The notes beneath the pieces were generated by a model. That model did no database searches. It was not told where the DNA came from and saw only the letters and a list, made by a program, of their open reading frames with translations. A stretch of 64,000 nucleotides of DNA from Pseudomonas sp. SCB32 (GTDB taxonomy: Bacteria; Pseudomonadota; Gammaproteobacteria; Pseudomonadales; Pseudomonadaceae), in contig NZ_CP045118.1 in the NCBI RefSeq assembly GCF_009189165.1, positions 4,898,001 to 4,962,000 on the forward strand, in the 5' to 3' direction. Positions 54,774-62,395 of the stretch are shown here, in pieces. The position numbers and the translations under genes are program-made. Numbering within the stretch: the first letter of the stretch is position 1; every line of letters starts with the position of its first letter.

Positions 54774-54811
54774 AGAACCTGTTTACGATCTCGCGATCGT
54801 AAACAGGTTCT
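54774..54811. repeat. Perfect 17-bp palindrome AGAACCTGTTTACGATC
   Basis: Two perfect 17-base arms with a TCGC loop. The inner part CCTGTTTACGATCT recurs with one change at 43646-43659 as a single arm (CCTGTTTACGGTCT). It touches the stop codon of the LysR gene and could act as its terminator. Confidence 0.8.
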
Positions 54812-55740
54812 CACGCCGCCGGCAGGCGCAATGCCCCGGCACAATCCTCGCGCTGCAACATCGCCTCGACCACCTGCGCTAGCGCCAGGCGCACGTCGCC
54901 CACCAGGCGATTGCTTTTCAGCTCCTGCTTGTACACCAGGTAGAAATTGAACCACTGCTCCAGCGCGAACGGCCGGCTGACCAGCTTGGGGTTGTCGCAC
55001 AGGTCCGCGGCGGTGATCGCGTTGACCAGGCTGAGCCCGCCAGTCAGTTCGATCATCGCGCCCATGCACGACAGGCTCGACTGCAATTCGTGGCGCAGCA
55101 GCCGGCGCAGGCTGTTGTCGCGGTAGATCAGGTGGTCGGACTGGATCGGCTTGATCAGCGTCTGTCCGTCGAGGTCGGCCAATTCCAGTTCCGCCTTTTC
55201 CGCCAGCCCACTGGCCGCCGGCATCAGCACGCGCATGCGCGCCGAGACCATGGGCGCGAACAGCAGGTTGGGCTCGTGCACCTCGTAGGAAACCAGCGCC
55301 ATGTCCAGCCGACCGGCCTCCACCTCGGCGATCAGCCGGCCGCTGGCCGCCACGTCCAGCGACACCGCGATGCCCGGATGGGCCTGCAGGTAACGCTGCA
55401 CCAGGCCGGGCCCGAAGCGATGTCCCAGGCCGGGTGCGCAGCCCAGCTTCAGCGACGCCACGCCGCTGTCCTGGAGGACGAACAGGTCCTCTTCGATGCG
55501 CGCCAGGTTACCCATCAGCAGGACCGCCTCGTTGAGCATGTAGCGCCCGGCGGCAGTGATCTGCAGGCGCTGGTTCTCGCGGGCGAACAGGCGGATCTTC
55601 AACGACTCCTCCAGCCGCGCCAGGGCGTGGCTCACCGCCGACTGGGTGAGCCCCAGCTGCACCGCGGCCTGGCGCGTCGAGCCGGTGGTGGCGATGGCGT
55701 GGAAGATTTCCAGGTCGCGCAGGCTGAACTCGGTACGCAT
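54811..55740 (-). CDS. LysR-family transcriptional regulator of the catabolic cluster
   Basis: 309 residues: helix-turn-helix MRTEFSLRDLEIFHAIATTG..SAVSHALARLEESLKIRLFARE (about 1-60), effector domain from about 90, including ASLKLGCAPGLGHRFGPG. It sits between the binding-protein/deacetylase unit and the permease-ATPase-aminotransferase unit and is divergent from the latter. The gap holds one copy of the 27-base element that is also found before the binding-protein gene. It is therefore the best candidate for the common regulator of both. Confidence 0.88.
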   Translation of the reverse strand: MRTEFSLRDLEIFHAIATTGSTRQAAVQLGLTQSAVSHALARLEESLKIRLFARENQRLQITAAGRYMLNEAVLLMGNLARIEEDLFVLQDSGVASLKLGCAPGLGHRFGPGLVQRYLQAHPGIAVSLDVAASGRLIAEVEAGRLDMALVSYEVHEPNLLFAPMVSARMRVLMPAASGLAEKAELELADLDGQTLIKPIQSDHLIYRDNSLRRLLRHELQSSLSCMGAMIELTGGLSLVNAITAADLCDNPKLVSRPFALEQWFNFYLVYKQELKSNRLVGDVRLALAQVVEAMLQREDCAGALRLPAA

Positions 55741-55764
55741 GGTGGGAACGTCCTGCCGGTCAAA

Positions 55765-55791
55765 TGATGAAAAAAGATCATAAATTGACGC
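55765..55791. promoter_or_regulatory. Operator-like element between LysR and permease operon (copy 2)
   Basis: 27-base segment beginning TGATGAAAAAAG and ending CATAAATTGACGC, 25 bases before the LysR start. It agrees with 52832-52858 at 22 of 27 positions, with the right half ATTGACGC identical. The rest of the gap to 55948 is AT-rich and should contain both divergent promoters. Confidence 0.7.
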
Positions 55792-55948
55792 TGTTTTTTG
55801 TCAATGCAAGACTCACCCCGTGTTCTCGAACAACTGAAACCCTCGTATATCGCGGATCTCAGATCGAACACCTGGGTATTAAAATAATTTGTAGGAACAG
55901 CCATTCGCTCACCACGAACGGCTCCAGAGACCCAACCCGAGAATAAGA

Positions 55949-56611
55949 ATGTTCGACTTCAACCTGGTGCTCCAATACCTCCCCATGCTGCTCAAGGCAG
56001 CCGGAGTCACGGTCGAGCTGACGCTGCTGGCCATCGTCTTCGGCCTGCTGATCGGCCTGCTCGCCGCCCTCGCCCGCCTGTCCCGCCATCGCGTGCTGCG
56101 CTGGATCGCCGGCGGCTACATCTGGCTGATCCGCTCGACGCCGCTGCTGGTCCAACTGTTCATCATCTACTTCGGCCTGCCGCAGTTCGGCCTGGAACTG
56201 TCGCCCTTCACGTCCGGGGTGATCGGCCTTGCGCTGAACGTCGGCGCCTATAACGCCGAGACCATCCGCGCCGGCATCCAGGCCATCCCCCACGGGCAGA
56301 TCGAGGCGTCGCGCTCGCTGGGCTTCGGCACCGTGCGCACCATGCGCCTGATCATCCTGCCGCAGGCCTTCAAGCTGATCGTGCCGCCGCTGGGCAATAA
56401 CCTGATCATCCTGATCAAGGACACCTCGCTGGTCTCCACCATCACCCTGGCCGAGCTGTTCATGCGCACCCAGCAACTGGTGGGCGCTACCTTCAAGCCA
56501 TTCGAGCTGTACTTCGCCTGCGCGCTGATCTACGCGCTGCTGACCAGCATCACCAGCCTGCTGCTGCAAGTGTTCGAGCGGCGGCTTCTGCTCAAGGGGG
56601 GACGGGCATGA
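55949..56611 (+). CDS. Amino-acid ABC transporter permease
   Basis: 220 residues with five to six membrane helices. The EAA loop reads [25 protein letters not shown] (shown in part), with the conserved Gly, and ends in P-P-L-G-N-N-L-I. It is of the HisM/GlnP type ([20 protein letters not shown] at the start). It forms the membrane channel for the binding protein at 52920. The stop overlaps the ATPase start by four bases (ATGA). Confidence 0.9.
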   Translation: MFDFNLVLQYLPMLLKAAGVTVELTLLAIVFGLLIGLLAALARLSRHRVLRWIAGGYIWLIRSTPLLVQLFIIYFGLPQFGLELSPFTSGVIGLALNVGAYNAETIRAGIQAIPHGQIEASRSLGFGTVRTMRLIILPQAFKLIVPPLGNNLIILIKDTSLVSTITLAELFMRTQQLVGATFKPFELYFACALIYALLTSITSLLLQVFERRLLLKGGRA

Positions 56612-57369
56612 ACATCGCCGACGTGCAAATCCAGCTGAAAGATATCCACAAGCACTACGGCCCGCTGGAGGTGCTCAAGGGCATCGACCTCGACGTCCGC
56701 CGGGGCGAGGTGATGGTGCTGATCGGCCCCAGCGGCTCGGGCAAGAGCACCCTGCTGCGCTGCGTGAACATGCTCGAACAGCCCACCCGCGGCGAAATCC
56801 ACTTCCAGGGGCAGCTGATCAACGACCGCCGGCGCAGCCACGGTGCCCAGGAGAAATACCTCAACAGCCTGCGCATGAAAGTCGGCATGGTGTTCCAGCA
56901 CTTCAACCTGTTCCCCCACCTCACGGTGCTGGAGAACATCACCATCGCCCCGACCCAGCTGCAGGGCATCGACCCACGCCAGGCCCGCGCCGAAGCCGAG
57001 GAACTGCTGGAGAAGGTCGGCGTGCTGGACAAGCGTGACGTCTACCCCGGCAACCTCTCCGGCGGCCAGAAGCAGCGGGTGGCCATCGCCCGCGCGCTGG
57101 CGCTGAAACCCGATGCGATGCTGTTCGACGAACCCACCTCGGCGCTCGACCCGGAAATGGTCGGCGGCGTGCTGACGGTCATGGAAAGCCTGGCCCGCAG
57201 CGGCATGACCATGATGGTGGTGACCCACGAGATGCGCTTTGCCGAGAAGGTCGCCGACCGCGTGGTGTTCATGGCCGACGGCAACATCGTCGAGCAGGGC
57301 ACCCCGCAGGAAGTGTTCCGCCAGCCGCAGCAGCAACGCACCCGATCCTTCCTCGCCGATATCGGCTGA
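56608..57369 (+). CDS. Amino-acid ABC transporter ATP-binding protein
   Basis: 253 residues. Walker [10 protein letters not shown] (about 40-48), Q loop [10 protein letters not shown], signature LSGGQKQR, Walker [14 protein letters not shown] and switch His in VTHEMRFA: all catalytic residues intact. It energises the amino-acid uptake system with the permease before it and the separate binding protein. A short gap of 56 bases leads to the aminotransferase. Confidence 0.93.
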   Translation: MNIADVQIQLKDIHKHYGPLEVLKGIDLDVRRGEVMVLIGPSGSGKSTLLRCVNMLEQPTRGEIHFQGQLINDRRRSHGAQEKYLNSLRMKVGMVFQHFNLFPHLTVLENITIAPTQLQGIDPRQARAEAEELLEKVGVLDKRDVYPGNLSGGQKQRVAIARALALKPDAMLFDEPTSALDPEMVGGVLTVMESLARSGMTMMVVTHEMRFAEKVADRVVFMADGNIVEQGTPQEVFRQPQQQRTRSFLADIG

Positions 57370-57425
57370 GCCACCTCATACCCAGGGCGCCCACTTGGAG
57401 GGGCGCCTGCCACCAGGGGATTCGC

Positions 57426-58754
57426 ATGTCCGACTACCTGTTCTACCAATCCTCCGTGCGCCTGCCGACCGTCTCGCACGCCCAGGGCATCTACGCCTGG
57501 GACGAGCATGGCCGGCGCTACCTGGACGCCTGCTCCGGGGCCATCGTCGCGCAGCTCGGCCACGGCCATCCGGCGGTGCGCGAGGCGATGCTGGCGCAGC
57601 TGGACAAGGTCGCCTTCGCCTACCGTACCCAGTTCGAGAACCAGCCGGCGCTGGACCTCGCCGAGCGCCTGGTGAACCTCACCGGCCAGCGCTTCGACCG
57701 GGTGTTCTTCTCCTCCGGCGGTTCCGAGTCGGTCGAGTCGGCGCTGAAGATCGCCCGCCAGTACTGGTACTGCAAGGGCGAGCCGCAGCGCAGCATCTTC
57801 ATCAGCCGCAAGCCGGCCTACCACGGCTCGACCATGGGCGCGCTGGCGATGACCAGCTACACGCCGCTGACCCAGCCGTTCGAACCGATGTTCCAGCATT
57901 ACCCGAAGATCGCCTCGCCGACCCAGTACCGCGTGCCCGCCGGCCTGAGCCCCGAGGCCCACGCCCTGGCCTGCGCCGACGAGCTGGAAGCGGCGATCCT
58001 GGAGGTCGGCGCGCACAACGTCGCCGCCTTCATCGCCGAGCCCATCGGCGGCGCCAGCACCGGCGCGGAAGTCCCGCATGACGTCTACTTCCCGCGCATC
58101 CAGGCGATCTGCAAGCGCCACGGCATCCTGCTGATCCTCGACGAAGTGATGACCGGCATCGGCCGCACCGGGCGCTGGTTCGGCTACGAACACTGGGACG
58201 TGCAGGCCGACATCCTGTGCCTGGCCAAGGGCCTGGGCGCCGGTTACTACCCGGTGTCGGCGGTGCTGACCCGCGCCGAACTCACCGACCCGATCCTCGC
58301 CTCCGGCGGCTTCCAGCACGGCTACACCTACGCCGGCAACCCGCTGGCCAGCGCCACCGCCCTGGCGGTGATCCAGGCCATCGAGGACGAGAACCTGGTG
58401 GCCAAGGTGGCCGAGAACGGCGCCTACCTGCTGGAGCGCCTCAAGGCACTTGGCGCGCAGTACGAATTCGTTGGCGACGTGCGCGGCCGTGGCTACCTGC
58501 AGGCGGTGGAGTACGTGGCCGACCGCGCCGGCAAGACGCCCTACCCGCTCTCCGCCAACGTCAGCGACAGCATCACCCGCCTGGCCCGCGAACGCGGCCT
58601 GATCATCTACCCGCGCCGCTCGCTGATGGGCGAACAGGGCGACCACACGCTGATCTCGCCGCCGCTGATCACCACTCGCGAGCAGTGTGACGAGATCGTC
58701 GAACTGCTCGGCGCCACCTTCGACGCCTTCCAGGCGCAGCAGGCCGGCCGATGA
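57426..58754 (+). CDS. Class III aminotransferase (possible N6-acetyl-beta-lysine transaminase)
   Basis: 442 residues of fold-type I. PLP phosphate loop SSGGSESVESALKIARQY (about 99-116), Asp in ILLILDEVMTGIGRTG (PLP nitrogen, about 236-251), PLP-binding Lys 268 in LAKGLGAGYYP, and a downstream G-Y-T-Y-A-G-N-P. The class includes omega- and beta-amino-acid transaminases. Its place before a 3-oxoacid CoA-transferase and a thiolase implies that its product is a 3-keto acid, so its substrate should be a beta-amino acid. The assignment to N6-acetyl-beta-lysine is inference from the whole cluster. The stop overlaps the next start by four bases. Confidence 0.87.
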   Translation: MSDYLFYQSSVRLPTVSHAQGIYAWDEHGRRYLDACSGAIVAQLGHGHPAVREAMLAQLDKVAFAYRTQFENQPALDLAERLVNLTGQRFDRVFFSSGGSESVESALKIARQYWYCKGEPQRSIFISRKPAYHGSTMGALAMTSYTPLTQPFEPMFQHYPKIASPTQYRVPAGLSPEAHALACADELEAAILEVGAHNVAAFIAEPIGGASTGAEVPHDVYFPRIQAICKRHGILLILDEVMTGIGRTGRWFGYEHWDVQADILCLAKGLGAGYYPVSAVLTRAELTDPILASGGFQHGYTYAGNPLASATALAVIQAIEDENLVAKVAENGAYLLERLKALGAQYEFVGDVRGRGYLQAVEYVADRAGKTPYPLSANVSDSITRLARERGLIIYPRRSLMGEQGDHTLISPPLITTREQCDEIVELLGATFDAFQAQQAGR

Positions 58755-59431
58755 ACAAGCAGTGCTCGCTGGAGCAGGCCATCGCCGGCATCGCCGATGG
58801 CAGCAGCATCATGGTCGGCGGCTTCGGCTCGCCCGGCACGCCGTTCTCCCTGCTGGAGGAACTGGCGCGCCAGGACAAGCGTGAGCTGACCATCATCAAG
58901 AACGACGCCAACCAGGACGGCTACGGCGTCTCGCGGCTGATCGAGGCCGGGGCCATCCGCAAGATGATCACCACCCACCTGGGCCTGAGCGGCGCGGCGC
59001 GGCGGGCCTTCACTGCCGGCACGCTGGAAGTGGAGTTCGTCTCCCAGGGCCTGTTCGCCGAGCGCATCCGCTGCGCCGGCGTCGGTCTACCGGCCTTCCT
59101 CAGCGACATCGAGATCCCCGAGGAGTTGGGCGAGGCGCGCCAGACGGTGTCCCTCGACGGCCGCCAGCTTTATGTCGAACCGGCGCTGCGCGCCGACTAC
59201 GCCTTCATTGCCGGGCATTGCGCCGACCACGCCGGCAACCTGCGCTACCACGGCAGCGCGCGCAACTTCGGGCCGCTGATGGCGATGGCCGCCGACCGCG
59301 TGATCGCCGAGGTCTACGACCTGAGCGAAACCGCGCTGCCCGCCGACAGCATCCACACCCCCGGCATCTTCGTGCACCACCTGGTCGCCGTCACAAGGAG
59401 CTCCCATGAGTACCAGCCCATCCCTCGCTGA
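58751..59431 (+). CDS. 3-oxoacid CoA-transferase, subunit A
   Basis: 226 residues. Family I CoA-transferase alpha pattern: GSSIMVGGFGSPGTPFSLLE (about 17-36), GLSGAARRAFTAGTLEVEFV, and ADYAFIAGHCADHAGNLRYHG. It lacks the catalytic Glu, which resides in subunit B. Subunits A and B together move CoA from a donor such as succinyl-CoA or acetyl-CoA to a 3-keto acid. The end overlaps the start of subunit B by 26 bases in another frame, a strong sign of coupled synthesis. Confidence 0.88.
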   Translation: MNKQCSLEQAIAGIADGSSIMVGGFGSPGTPFSLLEELARQDKRELTIIKNDANQDGYGVSRLIEAGAIRKMITTHLGLSGAARRAFTAGTLEVEFVSQGLFAERIRCAGVGLPAFLSDIEIPEELGEARQTVSLDGRQLYVEPALRADYAFIAGHCADHAGNLRYHGSARNFGPLMAMAADRVIAEVYDLSETALPADSIHTPGIFVHHLVAVTRSSHEYQPIPR

Positions 59432-60059
59432 TCCGCGGGAAACCATCGCCCGCCGGGCAGCCGGGGAAATCCGCGACGGCCAGCTGGTGAACCTCGGCAT
59501 CGGCCTGCCGACGCTGATCCCGGCCTATGTTCCCGGCGACATCCAGGTATGGATTCATTCGGAGAACGGCATCGTCGGGGTCGGCCCGCAGGCCGGCGAA
59601 CACAACCTCGACGCCGAGCTGATCGATGCCGGCGGCGGCTACGTCACCGTGGTGCCGGGCGGCGCCATCGTCGACAGCGCCACCTCCTTCGGCATCATCC
59701 GCCGCGGCCTGCTCGACATCACCTTCCTCGGCGCGCTGCAGGTTTCGCAGCACGGCGACCTGGCCAACTGGCTGGTGCCGGGCAAGATAGTCGCCGGCAT
59801 CGGCGGCGGCGCGGAGCTGGCGCAGAAGGCCCGGCAGGTGATCGTCACCATGCCGCACTGCGACAAGGACGGCCGCGCGAAGATCGTCGAGCGCTGCGAC
59901 CTGCCGCTGACCGCCCGGCGCTGCGTGACGCGGATCATCACCGAGCACGCAGTATTCGACATCGACGCCGAGGGCCTGCTGCTGCGGGAAATCCTCAGCG
60001 ACCTGAGCCCTGCGCAACTGCAGGACATCACCGCGCCCTTCCGCGACGCCCGCACCTGA
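59406..60059 (+). CDS. 3-oxoacid CoA-transferase, subunit B
   Basis: 217 residues. [18 protein letters not shown] (about 28-45) and the catalytic Glu 53 in [12 protein letters not shown], followed by [21 protein letters not shown] and [18 protein letters not shown]. Typical of acetoacetate, 3-oxoadipate and related 3-keto-acid CoA-transferases. AAGGAG upstream of the ATG is an excellent ribosome binding site. It is 13 bases before the thiolase. The keto-acid specificity is not visible in the sequence. Confidence 0.9.
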   Translation: MSTSPSLADPRETIARRAAGEIRDGQLVNLGIGLPTLIPAYVPGDIQVWIHSENGIVGVGPQAGEHNLDAELIDAGGGYVTVVPGGAIVDSATSFGIIRRGLLDITFLGALQVSQHGDLANWLVPGKIVAGIGGGAELAQKARQVIVTMPHCDKDGRAKIVERCDLPLTARRCVTRIITEHAVFDIDAEGLLLREILSDLSPAQLQDITAPFRDART

Positions 60060-60072
60060 TTCGGACTTCATC

Positions 60073-61269
60073 ATGACCATGACTTCCACTCCGGCGTACA
60101 TCGCCGGCTACGCCCGCACGCCCATCGGCCGGGCTTACCGCGGCGCCTTCAACGACACCGACGCCCCGACCCTGGCCGCCTTCGCCCTGCGCGCAGTGCT
60201 GCAACGCGGCGACATCGACCCGCAGCTGATCGACGACGTGATCCTCGGCTGCGCACTGCCCGAGGGCTCGCAGTACTACAACATCGGCCGCATGGCGGCG
60301 CTGGCGGCGCAGCTGCCGGTACGCACCCCCGGCATGACGGTGGACCGCCAGTGCGCCTCCGGGCTGATGTCGGTGGCCATCGCCAGCCAACGCATCCAGG
60401 CCGGCGACGCGGAGCTGATCCTGGCCGGTGGCGTGGAGTCCATCAGCCTGGTGCAGAACCCGCACATGAACGCCTACCGCCGGCAGGATCGCCAGCTGCT
60501 GGAACGCCTGCCGGCGGCCTACATGCCGATGGTGGAAACCGCCGAAGTGGTCGCCAAACGCTATGGCGTCAGCCGCGAGGCGCAGGACGCCTTCGCCCTG
60601 CGCAGCCAGCAACGCGCCGCAGCGGCCCGCGCACAGGGCCTGTTCGACACGGAGATCGCGACCGTGCGAACGGTGCAGCGCATCGAGGATCGCAGCAGTG
60701 GCGAGCTGTCTTTCGTCGAGATCGACGCAAGCCAGGACGAGTGCCCGCGCCCCGCGACCAACGCCGAAGGCCTGGCGGCGCTGGCGCCGGTGTTTCCCCA
60801 GGGATCGGTCAGCGCCGGCAATGCCTGCCCGCTGTCGGACGGCTCGGCCGCTTGCCTGGTCGTGTCGGAAGAGCAGTTGCAAAACCATGGGCTGCAGCCG
60901 CTGGGGCGCCTGGTCAGTTGCGTGGTGGAAGGCTGCGCGCCGGATGAAATGGGCATCGGCCCGGTCCCGGCGATCCGCAAGCTGCTGCAACGAAATCGCC
61001 TCTCGGTGGACGACATCGACCTCTGGGAAATCAACGAAGCCTTCGCCTCGCAGGTGCTGTACTGCGCGCAGACCCTGGGCCTGCCGGCCGAGCGCCTGAA
61101 CGTCAACGGCGGCGCCATCGCCCTCGGCCACCCCTACGGCATGAGCGGCACCCGGCTGGTGGGCCACGCGCTGCTCGAAGGGCGGCGCCGCAAGGCGCGC
61201 TACGTCGTGGTCAGCATGTGCATCGGCGGCGGCCAGGGCGCGGCGGCGTTGTTCGAGTGCCTGCCCTGA
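60073..61269 (+). CDS. Acyl-CoA thiolase (acetyl-CoA C-acyltransferase)
   Basis: 398 residues. Nucleophile Cys 94 in [15 protein letters not shown], His 353 in [15 protein letters not shown] and the second Cys 383 in [15 protein letters not shown]: the full thiolase triad. In the pathway proposed here it cleaves the 3-ketoacyl-CoA made by the CoA-transferase into acetyl-CoA and a shortened acyl-CoA. Its start lies 13 bases after subunit B and it is the last gene of the operon; the convergent LysR begins its stop 43 bases later. Thiolase specificity is not deducible. Confidence 0.92.
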   Translation: MTMTSTPAYIAGYARTPIGRAYRGAFNDTDAPTLAAFALRAVLQRGDIDPQLIDDVILGCALPEGSQYYNIGRMAALAAQLPVRTPGMTVDRQCASGLMSVAIASQRIQAGDAELILAGGVESISLVQNPHMNAYRRQDRQLLERLPAAYMPMVETAEVVAKRYGVSREAQDAFALRSQQRAAAARAQGLFDTEIATVRTVQRIEDRSSGELSFVEIDASQDECPRPATNAEGLAALAPVFPQGSVSAGNACPLSDGSAACLVVSEEQLQNHGLQPLGRLVSCVVEGCAPDEMGIGPVPAIRKLLQRNRLSVDDIDLWEINEAFASQVLYCAQTLGLPAERLNVNGGAIALGHPYGMSGTRLVGHALLEGRRRKARYVVVSMCIGGGQGAAALFECLP

Positions 61270-61311
61270 TGCCCACCTGCTCGCCGGCAGAGGACTTGGC
61301 CTGAATCCCGC

Positions 61312-62238
61312 TCACGGGACGGGCGCCTCGGCCGGCGAACGCTCGCCGTCCTCGCGCGCCTTGTCCATCAGCCACTGGCGGAACAGCAGCACCTCCGGCG
61401 GCGGTCGCTTGCCGCCCTTGGGCAACAGCAGGTAGTGCGCCTGGTCGATGGGCAGCTCCCCCTCGAAGGCCGCCACCACCTTGCCCGACTCGATATAGGG
61501 CCGGGCCAGGCTGCGCAGCACCAGGGCGAACCCTGAGCCCGCGGCCGCCAGCTCCAGCGCCGTCAGCGAGGTGTCGACCTGCACGCCCTTGCGGCAGGTG
61601 AACTCGGCGCCCCCCGCCGCCCTGAACCAGCGCGTCCACAGGTCGTCGCAACCCATGATGTGGATGAGGTTGTCCTGCGCCAGACGCACCAGCGCCTCGG
61701 CGCTCCCGGCCCTCTCACGCCACGCCGGACTGCAGACCGGTACGGACGCCTCGGTCTGGATCAGCTCGACATCGAATCCCTCCCAGTGCCCGTCGCCGAA
61801 ACGGATATCGATGGCGTTCTGGTCCGCGCCCAGCGCATCGGCCCAGATGTCGGCGAACAGCCGCACTTCGATGTTCGGGTAGGCCGCCATGAACTCTCCC
61901 AGCCTCGGCGCCAGCCAGAGCACGGCGAAGGCCGCCGTCGAACGCACGGTGATGGAGCGATCGCCGCGGCTGCCGAACAGGCCGACGGTCGACATCGACA
62001 GCTCATCGAACGCCTTGCGGATCGAAGGCAGATAGGCCAGCCCCATGTCCGTCAGCCGCACGCCGCGCGGCAGGCGCTCGAACAACTGGAAACCCAGGTA
62101 CTGCTCCAGGGAGCGAATCTGCAGGCTGACCGCGGCAGGCGTCATGTGCAGCTCGTTGGCCGCTGCCGAGAAGCTCAGGTTGCGTGCGGCGGCTTCGAAG
62201 GAGCGCAGCCAGGGGAGATGAGGAAGTTGGTGGCCCAC
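61312..62238 (-). CDS. LysR-family transcriptional regulator (GcvA-like)
   Basis: 308 residues. Helix-turn-helix LPWLRSFEAAARNLSFSAAA..TPAAVSLQIRSLEQYLG (about 8-45) as in GcvA-type LysR proteins, then an effector domain from about 92. It is divergent from the GMC oxidoreductase with 157 bases between, which makes that gene its most likely target. The gap has an AT-rich part (TTTAAATTTTTTCG, about 62248-62262) fit for a promoter. Confidence 0.88.
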   Translation of the reverse strand: MGHQLPHLPWLRSFEAAARNLSFSAAANELHMTPAAVSLQIRSLEQYLGFQLFERLPRGVRLTDMGLAYLPSIRKAFDELSMSTVGLFGSRGDRSITVRSTAAFAVLWLAPRLGEFMAAYPNIEVRLFADIWADALGADQNAIDIRFGDGHWEGFDVELIQTEASVPVCSPAWRERAGSAEALVRLAQDNLIHIMGCDDLWTRWFRAAGGAEFTCRKGVQVDTSLTALELAAAGSGFALVLRSLARPYIESGKVVAAFEGELPIDQAHYLLLPKGGKRPPPEVLLFRQWLMDKAREDGERSPAEAPVP

Positions 62239-62395
62239 AGTACACCTTTAAATTTTTTCGCCCCAAAGGAGCGTTTTTTCTTGTTTGTCTTAAGGCGAGC
62301 CTCGCTCAAACAATCCCCCCTACGCAAGCACTGCGGATCGAGCCCGACTTCGTGAACGGGCCGCCACAGGCAATCACCTTGGCTGGGAGGGACGC

